Positions 1-10,192 are shown, numbered from the stretch's first letter. The stretch: DNA of 64,000 nt from Cylindrotheca closterium (GCA_933822405.4 CAKOGP040000136.1:28513-92512), one strand, 5' to 3'. Notes: a model not told the origin generated them from the sequence alone. Program-made: numbers and translations.

Positions 1-1
1 C

Positions 2-1303
2 AGTAAAAACGCAAGCAGCAATAAAACCGAACAAAAACAATCTCCTTTTGACATTCAACTTCCAACGCCAGATACAGTGGTAAAGAATCACCAGCAGCAG
101 CAAGGCGACAACAGTGATGATAGGAAAGTGCTGGTTGAGAAAACCAATGATGCTGCACTTTTGATGGCGCTCCGAAACGACGATTGTTTCACCACCAGCA
201 ACAATGAGAACAATCACCATCAAGGGGATGAAAATAGCCAGTCTCCCAACAATCGACGACAGAACGACGGGAATCAAACAGAAAACAATAGCAGTGGTGA
301 TTTCACCGAGAAGGATGACGATGATAGTATTGCAAATGACCAAGCAACAGCAACAACAACAATAGCAGCAGCAGTACACTCGCCGAACCACAAGCGACCG
401 CGGAATATTGTCACTCCCAAGGAATCATTAGCATCACCATGCCTTGCACGGAAAACGGAGAAAAGCTCCTTCTTTTCTACCAGCCGAACCCAAGCTGATA
501 AGGATGAATGCTTCTCGTCTCCGCCGCCAAAGCAAAAGCGATTGAGATTGGATCCAAACAAAGAAGACGAAATAGAGAGTGGAGCATCATTATCGCCAGC
601 CTCGTCAACAGTATCATCATCGTCATCGTCGTCGTCGTTGTCAAATGTGCCACCCACCAAGCCGCAAAAGACGACGCAAACTCCTACTCTCAAGAAGACC
701 TTTACACTCACCGAGTATTTGGTGGAAGCCAAAGCGCTTTTGGACAAGCACAAGTATCGACAGGCGATGATGCTCTACGAAAAGGCTCTACCACTGCAAA
801 TAAAAGCTTTGGGCAAGAACCATACCAAGGTTGCCAATACCTGCTTTCAAATGGGGCGTGCCTTGAGGCATTTGGGCATTTATGGAGAGGCCATGAGACT
901 CCATCAACGGGCTCTCCAAATTCGCCTTCAGTGCCTCCCTTCAAATGATTCGAGAATTGCCGACTCGTATAATACCATTGCCGCCGTGTTGACCAATCAA
1001 GGACGCTATGATCCAGCAATGCACGCCTATCAAAAGGCTTTGCATATACGACTGGAGGTCTACGGAGACAAGCATGCCTACGTGGCCCAAGTCTTGTCCA
1101 ATATGGGGTGGGTCTTGCAAACGCAAAAGAAGTATGTAGAGGCAAGAAAAAAGTACGAAGCGGCACTTGACATCTACCTCGAGGTCCATGGGGAGGGACA
1201 TGCGCGGGTAGAGATTACCCGGCAGCAAATTGCCGAGTCCAATGGCAAACTGAATGCTGCTGCTGCTACTGCTTCTCCTCCTCCATGTACTGTCGTACTC
1301 TGA
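2..1303 (+). CDS. Kinesin-light-chain-like TPR protein, 5' end outside window
   Basis: The reading frame is open from base 2 to the stop at 1301-1303. No in-frame ATG occurs before base 164, so the start probably lies left of the window; base 164 is a fallback start. The N-terminal half is low complexity (Asn/Gln/Asp rich, then a Ser run) with short basic clusters (KRPRN, KQKRLRLD) that look like nuclear localisation signals. The C-terminal part holds four 42-residue kinesin-light-chain-type TPR units, each with the A..Y..AL.I.L...G..H pattern. Such repeats form protein-binding superhelices; the partner is unknown. The shared N-terminal domain of the neighbouring TPR genes is not visible, either because it lies off the edge or because it is absent. 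It is the first member of the local TPR cluster. Confidence 0.8.
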   Translation, partial: SKNASSNKTEQKQSPFDIQLPTPDTVVKNHQQQQGDNSDDRKVLVEKTNDAALLMALRNDDCFTTSNNENNHHQGDENSQSPNNRRQNDGNQTENNSSGDFTEKDDDDSIANDQATATTTIAAAVHSPNHKRPRNIVTPKESLASPCLARKTEKSSFFSTSRTQADKDECFSSPPPKQKRLRLDPNKEDEIESGASLSPASSTVSSSSSSSSLSNVPPTKPQKTTQTPTLKKTFTLTEYLVEAKALLDKHKYRQAMMLYEKALPLQIKALGKNHTKVANTCFQMGRALRHLGIYGEAMRLHQRALQIRLQCLPSNDSRIADSYNTIAAVLTNQGRYDPAMHAYQKALHIRLEVYGDKHAYVAQVLSNMGWVLQTQKKYVEARKKYEAALDIYLEVHGEGHARVEITRQQIAESNGKLNAAAATASPPPCTVVL

Positions 1304-1470
1304 TTGAGGTATTAGACAGAGCATTTCTTCAATAGTTCCATCGTAGACAAGTCGCTTTTGGGTAAACATGTAGACTCTTGTATTGTAAAAGCATAATGTA
1401 TATATGGTATATCATTTCTTTCAGCATACAGCACACGTCTACAGTTGAGTATTGTTTTCTTGCATAAAAT

Positions 1471-1700
1471 AATGGAATGAATGAATGAATCGCAATCAAT
1501 CAATCTAATCCGATTTTGAACTAGTGATTGATTCATTCGACTTCGTCTGTTTCGCCAAAACGCGTGCCGAGTTTTTCGTTTTGGCGAAGAAGTTCATCAT
1601 CTCTCTTTTTCTGATGCACGCGAAATAAAAATCGCATCCATCAAAATCGGATGCGATATAATTGATTGATTGATTGATTCATTCATTCATTCATTCATCT
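1471..1700. repeat. Nested inverted repeat (foldback)
   Basis: The outer arms, near 1481-1517 and 1643-1700, are imperfect inverted copies (GAATGAATGAATC..AATCAATC..CGATTTT against AAAATCGG..AATTGATTGATT..CATTCATT). An inner perfect stem pairs 1551-1561 (TTCGCCAAAAC) with 1578-1588. The structure fills most of the gap between two TPR genes in the same orientation. It could be a foldback element or a transcript-end structure. Confidence 0.55.
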
Positions 1701-1745
1701 CATCACCGCACAAGTGATCATTAACATTATCGTAAACCCTTCAAA

Positions 1746-2717
1746 ATGGCCATGCTGACAAAGAATCTTACAATCGTCGATGATGGCGGTGTTTACGAGA
1801 TTAGCAGCAACGAAGAATTCCGGGATTTGCTCGAATCCTTGGAAACCAAATATTTGGAGAATGTGGAGACGGGGCGTCGAGTGATTGGATTCTTGTCACT
1901 TGTGGATGGTGCTAGCTACACTACCGCTAATCGCAATAATAATAATACACCAATCATAATATCTACAGACGAATCATCCTCAGATGACCAGGAGCGATCG
2001 CAAGATGAGGAGGAGTACGATGACGAGGAGGAGGATGATGATGATGAACTCGAAACGCAAATGGCAATTTCGGAACAAGACAGTGATAATCTTCCAAAAT
2101 CAAGAGGCAAAAGTGGTGCAACAGCGAAGAACCAAGTCGCTATCGCGAAACGAAATGGCGTAGTACCAAAGGCCATTGTGGTACGGCGAGCAAGTAGTTG
2201 TACGACTGATGTCAAGAGGAAAGCGAGGAACTCATTGGGTCAAAAGAAGCAGCAACACATGGAGCGAAGTTTAAAGAAGCAACTTGACATTGCTAGTAAG
2301 CTCGTAAAATCAGGAAATGAGTTGGCCAAACAAGGCAAGCTTGTTGGTGCAATGAATGCCTATCGAAAGGTTCTCAAGATTCGATTAAAGGTCCTTGGTA
2401 AGCACCATCCCAACGTGGCAACTGCCTTTAGCAATCTCGGCAGCATCCTCTATGTACAAGGTAAATATGAAGAAGCCACGAATATGTATGGAAGGGCACT
2501 CAAAATCCAGTTGCGAATCCATACTAGTAGTGGAAGCAAATGTCATCCGGATGTCGCCCAACTGTGTTACAATCTTGGCAAATCGTATCAGCATCAACCA
2601 ACCAAGGAGGAAGACTCCCGAAAGGCATACGAATTTGCACTTTCCATTTATTTGAAAACAAGTGGCGAGGATTGTGGGAAGGTATCCGAGATTCGAAAGA
2701 GTCTGACAGCGTTGTAA
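1746..2717 (+). CDS. Domain-plus-TPR family protein (323 aa)
   Basis: The ATG at 1746 sits in AAAATGGCC and starts directly at the family domain. Residues about 6-58 carry the cluster's shared N-terminal domain, with signature VDDGGVYEIS, an acidic helix (EEFRDLLESL), then YLENVETGRRVIGFLSLVDG. A linker of about 120 residues follows, with IIISTDES followed by acidic residues (resembling a SUMO-interaction motif), an Asp/Glu run and Lys/Arg-rich stretches. Three kinesin-light-chain-type TPR units (about 185-310) end the protein. It is likely a nuclear adaptor; this is inferred from the linker composition. The domain is not one I recognise. It is followed by a convergent TPR gene on the minus strand. 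Confidence 0.85.
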   Translation: MAMLTKNLTIVDDGGVYEISSNEEFRDLLESLETKYLENVETGRRVIGFLSLVDGASYTTANRNNNNTPIIISTDESSSDDQERSQDEEEYDDEEEDDDDELETQMAISEQDSDNLPKSRGKSGATAKNQVAIAKRNGVVPKAIVVRRASSCTTDVKRKARNSLGQKKQQHMERSLKKQLDIASKLVKSGNELAKQGKLVGAMNAYRKVLKIRLKVLGKHHPNVATAFSNLGSILYVQGKYEEATNMYGRALKIQLRIHTSSGSKCHPDVAQLCYNLGKSYQHQPTKEEDSRKAYEFALSIYLKTSGEDCGKVSEIRKSLTAL

Positions 2718-3022
2718 CAGTTTGGGATGAATGAATGCGGGAACAATACTACGAATCATTCTCAGACGGGGGAACTCACTCAATCAGGAAACTATAAAAT
2801 ACTATAGTGTACATTATAAGATATGTACCATTCTCTATATGGCTAGTTTTTGTCCTCCCGCATAAGGCAGGTTGTAGGAATTGAATTAATAATAGTATGT
2901 ATTAGAGTCCAATACTCCTAGTCCTGCCTATAAGTATTCATAATCTTGTAATTTTATTACTTTAAAAGGACCTCCTATTCTACAAAGTGTGCCAATAATT
3001 TTAAAATATTATAAAACCAAAG
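2718..3022. other. Intergenic, convergent 3' ends
   Basis: AT-rich spacer between two convergent TPR genes. It holds no supported gene and must contain both transcript ends. Confidence 0.7.
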
Positions 3023-4183
3023 CTATACTTCATATCTTCCCCCAAGAGCAGTGTGAGATGATGATCCAGCAGGAGCTCCACCCTCTCTCAGTTTCGTTCG
3101 AGTCAAGGCAGTCATGACGCGGTCTCCCGCCTTTTCATAAATGGGAAGAGCCTGTTGATACATCTTTTGTGCGTCTTGATTGTTCTCTTGTTCGGTATGC
3201 AAGTCTCCCAGGTTCGAGTAGCTTCGGGCCACGTGTGGATGCTCCGTACCCAAGGTTTCCCGTTGAATGTCCAGGGCTTGTCGGTATCGGATTTTGGCTT
3301 CCTCGTAACGGCGCTGCTTTTGCAACAACAATCCCATATTGTTGTATACACCCGCGACATCTACATGCTTTTTGCCGTCCACCTCCAAATGAATGACCAA
3401 TGCTTCTCGATACTTATCCATGGCTTGATCATACTTGCCCAACTCGACCAAGGAGAGTCCAATGTCCATGTGGTAATTGGCCACGCGACCATCCTTCTGA
3501 GGCGAGCATTTGAGGGTAATGGCGAGCGCCTTTTCAAAGGTTTCAATGGCTTTCTCATACTGCTTGTCCTCATGAAGTGCAATTCCATCTTTTCGAAAGG
3601 CAGTGCACGTTTCGGCGACCTTTAGCAAAATGGGATAAGCATCATCTTCCTTGCCTGCTTGCATCAAGGCATGTCCCTGCTTAATCCACTCCTCTGCTTC
3701 AGTAACTGAAGCAGAAGACGAAGAAGGAGATGTCTTTTGTTTCTTGGTTGGGTTGTCAGAATCAGCAGCAGCATCTTCTAGCTTGTTCTTGTTGCCGTTG
3801 TTGCTGCTGCTATCATTGTTGCTGCTGTTCGATTCTTCATGGTTAGTAACGTCCTGATTTTCCTCATTGGACCGCGTTTCCTCTAAATGAACACCAAGCT
3901 TTTCAGGCAAACTTTCCTTCTTTTCTTCCTCCTCCATTATAATGTTGGTGGAGTACTGTGCATGATGCTGATGATGCTGATGATGATCATCGTCGTCGTC
4001 GTTAGTATTGTCCTGCAGCGCATCTAAATCAGTGTTAGCAATCTCAGCATTCTCATTATCTTCTCCTACTTCAGGGACCGGGTCATCATTCAGGGCGTGC
4101 ATCAAAAACTGAAAGTCTTCTTTGTTGCCAATGATGTCATCGTTGTCAGTGTCGACAAGATCCAGTCGTTCCGAGTCTGTCAT
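3023..4183 (-). CDS. TPR protein with N-terminal EF-hand-like loop (386 aa)
   Basis: The ATG is at 4181-4183. Residues 11-22 read DTDNDDIIGNKE, which fits the EF-hand loop pattern at positions 1, 3, 5, 8 and 12 (D, D, D, I, E); the usual Gly at position 6 is Asp. Hydrophobic helices flank the loop on both sides. A long acidic, His/Gln-rich and Ser/Asn-rich disordered region follows (about 30-155), including a basic patch (PTKKQKTS). Four to five TPR units of the kinesin-light-chain type cover about 165-365. The family's DGGVYDI domain is missing, so this is a diverged relative or a different subfamily. Calcium binding by one hand is an inference; the TPR assignment is firm. Confidence 0.82.
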   Translation of the reverse strand: MTDSERLDLVDTDNDDIIGNKEDFQFLMHALNDDPVPEVGEDNENAEIANTDLDALQDNTNDDDDDHHQHHQHHAQYSTNIIMEEEEKKESLPEKLGVHLEETRSNEENQDVTNHEESNSSNNDSSSNNGNKNKLEDAAADSDNPTKKQKTSPSSSSASVTEAEEWIKQGHALMQAGKEDDAYPILLKVAETCTAFRKDGIALHEDKQYEKAIETFEKALAITLKCSPQKDGRVANYHMDIGLSLVELGKYDQAMDKYREALVIHLEVDGKKHVDVAGVYNNMGLLLQKQRRYEEAKIRYRQALDIQRETLGTEHPHVARSYSNLGDLHTEQENNQDAQKMYQQALPIYEKAGDRVMTALTRTKLREGGAPAGSSSHTALGGRYEV

Positions 4184-4562
4184 TATGATTGTGTGGTGCT
4201 GTTATAGTGATGATGCGGCAATAAGGCAAGATCACGATTGATGAGATGCTACTAGAATAAAAAAAATATTGCATGCCAGCTGCGTGACGCAAAAAGAGGG
4301 CAATGCTGAAAATGATCTGAGCGGGAGGCGGACAGGTGATTGATTCTTCGTAACGGGACCATCCAAAAATATTGCATACGTTACGCATGCATGCCGCTAC
4401 GCTGAAGATGATGATGATTTCTGTCGTCACGTTACGTCAGAATGGGCTGACGACATCTTTCTTTGCGCCTGACTAAAACTGTGACAGTATAATTTCAAGG
4501 CGACGCATGACGACGAGTGCGGGAATTTTATGATATCCTTACTATACCGGTATGTTTTGAAC
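4184..4562. other. Intergenic spacer
   Basis: Lies between the 5' end of the TPR gene at 3023-4183 and the 3' end of a decayed TPR copy, so it should hold the promoter of the former. No motif or frame stands out. Confidence 0.6.
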
Positions 4563-6009
4563 TTATATTATTATAGTACGGTATGGGAGTCGACGTTTCA
4601 TCATTTTGATTCTCTCCCTCTGCTCAATCAACAATTCTCTAGATGCGCCTTGATGATATTGAATGGCTGTGTTGATATCATAGGCTACTTGGTGCATATC
4701 CAAGGCCTCTTTGTATTTGGATTGCTTCTCAAAAATAAGTCCCATATTGTGTCACGATGATTGGGCCACCTTGGGGTTGCAATTGCCAATTTCTCCCAAT
4801 CGAATCTCAAGAGCTTCTCGGTGTACTTTGATGGCATCGCTATTTGTACCTTGTTCCTCCAAGCTTTGGACGGTGTCATTGTATTTTGGAGCCACATACA
4901 AGTGCTGACTCCCATGTGTCTTGGTTACTTCAAGCGATTTCTGATAGGCTTTCATGCATCCCTCAACTCTCCCCTTGTTTCCCAAGAAATATCCGATGGC
5001 GTTGTATATATCAACTGTCATATTGTTTGCTGATTCAATCGCAATTGCCTTTCCGTACAATAATTCTATTGCATAGTCATCCTATTCTTTCGGTTCAAAA
5101 AGGAATGCAGATCCCATGTCAAAGGAGCAAGGCTTGGGAGCATCGGGAACTTGAATAATTCCATCTCGATCAGCGCCAAGAGTCCTTAGAAATATTTCCA
5201 ACGGCTTCCTCGGATTTTCAATGCATTGCCAAGGCGACAGGGAAACTGCTATACACCCTTTGAAAGAAGATGCAAAATCCGTCATTACTCCTTGATGAAT
5301 GTCATTTAAGGGCTATATACTCGGAGCACTTGTTGAAACAATGCGATGGATTCGTCATGTTTTCCTTCTTTGGCCAGAAGCCCTGCCTCTTTTAGGCCGG
5401 CATCGATAATGTCAGATAGCTTCCTTCTTCTGATTTGACCCCTCTGTTCTCAGCAAGCTCGTCATGGCGCTTTGCTTCTGGAAGAATGGTTTCATCGTTT
5501 TCCTGCTGGAGGAGAAGGAGTCGATGCTACTCGCGGTTGCTTCTTCGTTGCACTATTTGCGACGACTTTGGTCTTGTAGCCCTTGACATTCCAAGCTCGT
5601 CGTACGGCTGATTTGGCTTTCTTCGTCTTATGATTGTTCTTATTAGCTGCTGACAATGATGATAATGATGATGATGATCTCGGTTTATTGTACTTGTTGC
5701 TCATGCCGTTCTTCTCATCGTGAGATACATTGGGCGACTTGTCTGCTGAAGGAGATACAGTTTCGACTTATTGCTCTTGGTCTGATCTGTTGGGTGAAAC
5801 GGTATTGGCGCTGTTACTATTCGGATTGGCTGGAGTGTAGCTTCCTTGATTCGCTAGCGAGGCAAAGCCAAGCACTCGCAATTTCGTGTCAACATTTTCC
5901 CAAATATTTAGTATTCATAGTGATTCCAACAACCGATCGCGAATTTTTAATTGTTGCTAATTATATAGCTTATGCCTTTATCAGCATCGGTGATGATTTT
6001 GGGCGTCAT
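4563..6009 (-). pseudogene. Decayed domain-plus-TPR family gene
   Basis: A full-length relic of the cluster family read on the minus strand. It begins with ATG at 6007-6009 and a recognisable but broken N-terminal domain: an early TAA in the first 21 codons, then in another frame ENVDTKLRVLGFASLANQ. A Ser/Lys-rich linker follows (5492-5704), then TPR remnants. At least two in-frame stops interrupt the TPR part: TAG at 5082-5084 and TGA at 4752-4754. The same frame continues on each side with good TPR sequence (DYAIELLYGKAIAIE; HNMGLIFEKQSKYKEALDMH). Frame changes near 5290-5490 break the first repeat. Introns could explain some breaks, but the stops inside TPR helices point to a pseudogene. 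Confidence 0.75.
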
Positions 6010-6532
6010 GGTGGTTGGAATGTGTAATAACGGTATGTATGTTGTACCAAACGTTCACTCAGTAGCGCAGGACCTACTGTGGCATGAGAGTTTTCTCAGA
6101 TGAATGAATAATGAAGAAGATTGCTGCACAGCAGCAGAGCGTCTCCTCTAGAAATTGTACCACATGTTGAAATGGGCGCGGTTAGGTGGTCTGAAGTACC
6201 AGGTACCGGTATTCAAAATTAACAAATATATATACCTACTGGCTGTACCGTTTTCGACTTGCCGATCAATTTGTGTTGGGAAAGATGACACCTGAAAAAG
6301 ACCGTGGCCAATCATCTCCTGTTTCCGTTTGTTCCCTCATTGATCGGCAAGAAGACTGCCAAGACCCTACAGTACGTATAGGTACGTGTACGTGCTCGGA
6401 GTCGAAGGAAGTTGAATCACTGCGATAGGCAGGTGCGAATCCAGAGGCACCGCGGTCATAGACAACACCTCGCGGGAACCACAAAATTTGAAAATGCTGA
6501 ACGGTACGTAGCTTTTTTAAAAGAATCACCTT
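6010..6532. other. Intergenic spacer
   Basis: Separates the decayed TPR copy from the repeat array. A frame of 133 codons on the minus strand runs into the repeats but begins and ends arbitrarily and has no recognisable features, so no gene is called. Confidence 0.6.
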
Positions 6533-7048
6533 CAGGCGGTCAGAAGTGGCAAGCTTTCCGTTCGCGACGATCAAAACTTTAAATCTTGATACCAAATTAC
6601 TCCCAACGAGACATCGGCATGCTTGAAATTTCATCCAAAAGCACTTCGAGGCGGTCAGTATCGGCAAGCTTTCAACTTATTCCGTTCGTTGATCTTGCGA
6701 CGATCAAAACTTATAATCTTCATACTAAATAACTAGTCCTACCAAAGAGACATCGGCATGCTTCAAATTCCATTTGAAAATGATGTAAACGGGTCGTATG
6801 TAAATGAAAAGAAACACCTTGAGGCGGTCAGAAGTGGCAAGCTTTCCGTTCATTGATTTTGCGACGATCAAAACTTCAAATCTTCATACTAAATTCCTAC
6901 CAAAGAGACATAGGCATGCTTGAAATTTCATCTTGAGGCGGTCAGGAGTGGCAAGCTTTCAACTTGTTCCGTTCGTTGATCTTGCGACGATCAAAACTTA
7001 TGATCTTCATACTAAATAACTACCAAAGAGACACCGGCATGCTTGATT
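6533..7048. repeat. Tandem array of four 114-173 bp units
   Basis: Units start near 6533, 6648, 6821 and 6935. Each opens with (GA)GGCGGTCAGNAGTGGCAAGC, then TTTCCGTTC or TTTCAACTTNTTCCGTTC, GCGACGATCAAAACTT, a CTTCATACTAAAT block, CCAAAGAGACANNGGCATGC and TTGAAATTTCAT. The second unit carries extra bases at its end (about 6780-6815). The array ends about 130 bp upstream of a secreted-protein gene, so it may be promoter repeats or a decayed satellite. Confidence 0.8.
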
Positions 7049-7181
7049 GTAAGAGGTCGAAAACTCTGGAGACGCGTTTGAATGATTAAAATCTCTCACT
7101 TTTCCGAGCAGCAGTTTCTGTGAGTCTCACTTTTCGTAGAAGTAGCAGTTGTGAAACCCACTCTCTTTGCTTGATTTGATA

Positions 7182-8096
7182 ATGAAGTTCCATTTGGCTA
7201 TCAGTGCTTTGCTCGTGTTGGCAGTCTCTCCTGCCACCGCCCAAGCAAACAGAGCCCGCCGTCTTGAACAAGGCAAGGGTTTCTCTTCAAGTTCGAGTGG
7301 CAAAGGAGGTGGCAAAGGAAGTGGCAAGGGATCTTCTTCTGGTAAGGGATCCTCTTCTGGTAAGGGATCCTCTTCTTCTGGTAAGGGATCCTCTTCTTCT
7401 GGAAAGGGATCCTCTTCTTCCGGCAAGGGCGGTGGCAAAGGTGCAAAAAGTCCCGTAACCACCCCATCCGCTCCCACCCCACCCGCAAGCATGCCAACCG
7501 CGCAATCGGCTCCCACCCCAACCGCAAGCATGCCAACCGCACCATCGGCACCCACGGGTCCCGACCGTTGCGAGAATGTCTCTTGTACCAACCCACTCGA
7601 AGGCTGTGATCCATTCGATGGAGTGTGTAAGAATCTCGATGAACTTGTGCCGTGTGTGGCTGTCATTGATGAGGCGGATCGTAATTCGGCTGCCGACTTC
7701 ATTACCAAATGGGATGCATTCCGTGCACGCTTTCCAAGCAGACCATTTTGCTTGTTGCAACCCGTCCCACCGGGAAATAGTGCCACACTCTTTCTACCAC
7801 CTGCCTTTATTACAGGTGATCCATTGGTCCGATACAGTGAGGTCACTAGGGACGGAGAAAACCCCGCGGCAACCATCTCTGATTGGTACACCATTTGTGA
7901 CATTAACAATCTCAAGTCTTCGAGTATTGAGTTTGTTGGTCTCTTTGTGGACAACTCGGGAAGTATGACAACCGCAACAGTCAGAGGAGCATATGACAAG
8001 TTCTTGGCTGACTTGACAGCGAATGGACTCACCTTCAAAACCGTAGAGAATACGAGGGAAGATTGGATCTTGCCTTTTGAAGTGTCTCTTGTCTAG
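7182..8096 (+). CDS. Secreted SSGK-repeat protein with VWA-like metal-site motif (304 aa)
   Basis: The ATG at 7182 is chosen because it is the first ATG and begins a clear signal peptide (MKFHLAISALLVLAVSPATA). A low-complexity segment of Ser/Gly/Lys repeats (SSSGKGS type, about 35-90) follows, then a Pro/Ala/Thr stretch with a repeated unit (PTASMPTAPSAPT). A Cys-bearing segment follows (CENVSCTNPLEGCDPFDGVC, residues about 127-146). The C-terminal region includes FVDNSGSM, the DxSxS metal-binding signature of von Willebrand factor A domains, with a short Rossmann-like sequence around it. The likely place is outside the cell or at the frustule/cell wall. Lys/Ser-rich repeats recall silica-associated diatom proteins, but this is only compositional. 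A complete VWA fold is not visible. Confidence 0.78.
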   Translation: MKFHLAISALLVLAVSPATAQANRARRLEQGKGFSSSSSGKGGGKGSGKGSSSGKGSSSGKGSSSSGKGSSSSGKGSSSSGKGGGKGAKSPVTTPSAPTPPASMPTAQSAPTPTASMPTAPSAPTGPDRCENVSCTNPLEGCDPFDGVCKNLDELVPCVAVIDEADRNSAADFITKWDAFRARFPSRPFCLLQPVPPGNSATLFLPPAFITGDPLVRYSEVTRDGENPAATISDWYTICDINNLKSSSIEFVGLFVDNSGSMTTATVRGAYDKFLADLTANGLTFKTVENTREDWILPFEVSLV

Positions 8097-8678
8097 TAGG
8101 CTAAGAGTTGCCAGCTGAGACAATATGGGATACGCATACAATAGATTTCTAAGGTAGATGCGATGTTATTCCATTGTCAGTAGTCTCCTGCTGTAAAATG
8201 TCGCGAGCCCTTCTATACTTTCATGACATAGGCTTTGACGTTTGATTTCTTTTTCCAAAGACGCCGCCACTCTCGGTATATATGGCGACATCTTGTTGAT
8301 GGCAATAATTGTCGCTCTTCTCTTTATTGTTCAAGACATCGTCGTCCCCGCCTGATCATATTCTAGTCGTATGCTGATGATTGAGCCGTGTCCTCAACAT
8401 TATTACAATATCGAGTGCCTTTTTATGCATCGTCGTTGCTTGGTCATCTTTATGTTAACTCTAGCTAGTCTTTATTACTTTTTGGATTTGTATCTGCATT
8501 GGACCCATTGGATCCGACTACCACAAAACGTTATATCAGTACTGTCAAATGCCAACGCTTTTTATTGTTCATACACTTGTACAGACTGTACCACTTTATT
8601 GTAGCGAAGGAACATAGAACAGCTCTTTCTGGATGTACAATGATTTATTCGTAGAACTAAAAGTGAAGTTTGTACTTC
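8097..8678. other. Intergenic spacer
   Basis: Between convergent genes. Short frames occur but none has a credible start, family motif or composition. Confidence 0.6.
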
Positions 8679-9882
8679 CTAGAATGAATCCTGCCTGGTG
8701 CATTGGAATGCATCCAGCCAACTCGTCTTTGCCTTCAACTTCCAAAGATCCTGCAATCCAACATCTTTGTGGTCCTCGCCGTAGATTTCCATGCAGATCG
8801 CAAGGGCCTTACGATACATCTTCAATGCTTCCTTTCATTGCTCGTGGTTCGTCGGCACAACCCCGCAGTTCCTATTGCAATTCCTTTTTGCTCTATCTGC
8901 CTATTCACGCATTTTGCATGCTTCATCGTGTTTCTTTTTATTTTGAAGGACTTCCCCGATATGGAAGTATGATTGAGCAACGGAAAAGCTATTGTCTCCA
9001 AAAACTTCCAAATGAATATCAAGTGCCCTTTGATGCATCTTCAATGCTTCGTCAAACTTATTTTTATGGTTTAAGGCATTCCAGATATTGTTGAATGAAA
9101 AAGCAGCATTAAGATCACGATCTCCCGACACTTCCAACATAACATCAAGGCCCTTTTGATGCATCTCAAATGCTTCGTCGTGTTTCTTTAGAGCGTTGAA
9201 GGCAGGCCCAATGTTGTGGTATAACCAAGCAGTCTCACGATGGCGATCACAGAGAACCTCCAATCGAATCTAAAGAGCCTCTTTGTGTAGATTCAATGCT
9301 TCCTCATACTTGCATTGGTGGTACAAATCATCCCCCTCCAAATTGAGGTTTTTGGCTTTGCTCAATTGGTTCTCCTTTTCGCGCTTATCATCAAGTTCTT
9401 GTTGTGTTGTATCATTGTTGTTGGTTTCTTTCATATCATCAAAGACGCTTCCCTCATCATCTTCACTCCTTGCCTTCTGCTTTTTATTTCCCCTTGCTGT
9501 GTTCTCAGCCCGTTCCTCCGCTGGCCTCTTATTTGAGCCTTCATCATCATCGCCGTTGTCGTCATTCCTGTTCCTGATTGGATTCTCCTGGTGCTTCTGC
9601 TTGTGACCGATGATTCATCGTTGGCTGCTGGGCTTCAACTGTTGTTTTATGCGGATGTACAGCGGCATTGCTGGAGGCTGTATTAGTAACATTGCGAGAC
9701 GTCACCGTGTAGGTCCCTCCATCCACGAGAGCGGCGTATCCAGTAACCCTTCGTTTCGACTCTGAATTTTCCAAGAACTTGGCGTCCAGCCATTCCAGCA
9801 AACGATGAAATTGCTTTTCATTGCTGATATCATAGACACCCCCATCTTGAGCAATGGTGATTCTTTTGTATTCGTTACTCAT
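8679..9882 (-). pseudogene. Decayed domain-plus-TPR family gene
   Basis: Starts with ATG at 9880-9882 and an intact N-terminal family domain (ITIAQDGGVYDIS, then FLENSESKRRVTGYAALVDG). The frame is lost near 9575, where the linker continues one frame over (NDDNGDDDEGSNKRPAEER...). A TAG near 9271-9273 interrupts the first TPR between KEAL and IRLEVL. The next three TPR units are readable (9263 to about 8901), then a further frame change leads to a last unit (EALKMYRKALAICMEIYGED) ending at 8679. One frameshift plus one nonsense codon inside a conserved helix make a non-functional copy most likely; a mis-assembled or intron-bearing gene is less likely. Confidence 0.78.
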
Positions 9883-10192
9883 GTTACTATATTAGCTACT
9901 GTATATACCTTCTCCAGTTTTGTACTTTGCTGGTTGCGAAACCTCTGCGGTAGCGCACTGTGAGAGCGGCAGGAAATGAAAATAACGCGTGTTCCCACAA
10001 AGTGTCTCCAAAGAACTTGCAAAGTCCCTTTACCGTACACGTGTACACTGTGGGTACTCTACTGTTACGAAACAACATAGAACAGAGCGACAGATTTTCG
10101 ACTTCCTGAGGATGTACAACGATACAACGATTTATTCATAATAGAGCTATAAGTAAAGTTAGTAGTCCTCCATCCTAGAATCCTGCGGATGA
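9883..10192. other. Intergenic spacer
   Basis: Lies between two family copies transcribed leftward. It probably contains the promoter of the decayed copy and the 3' end of the next gene; no gene seen. Confidence 0.6.

Noticed and set aside
274..753. Long minus-strand frame opposite the first TPR gene
   Set aside because: It is the reverse of Ser- and Asp-rich repeats; Asp and Val runs come from GTC/GAC trinucleotides, not from selection.
6266..6667. 133-codon minus-strand frame
   Set aside because: It runs through the tandem repeat array, starts at no ATG that fits a family and has no domain.
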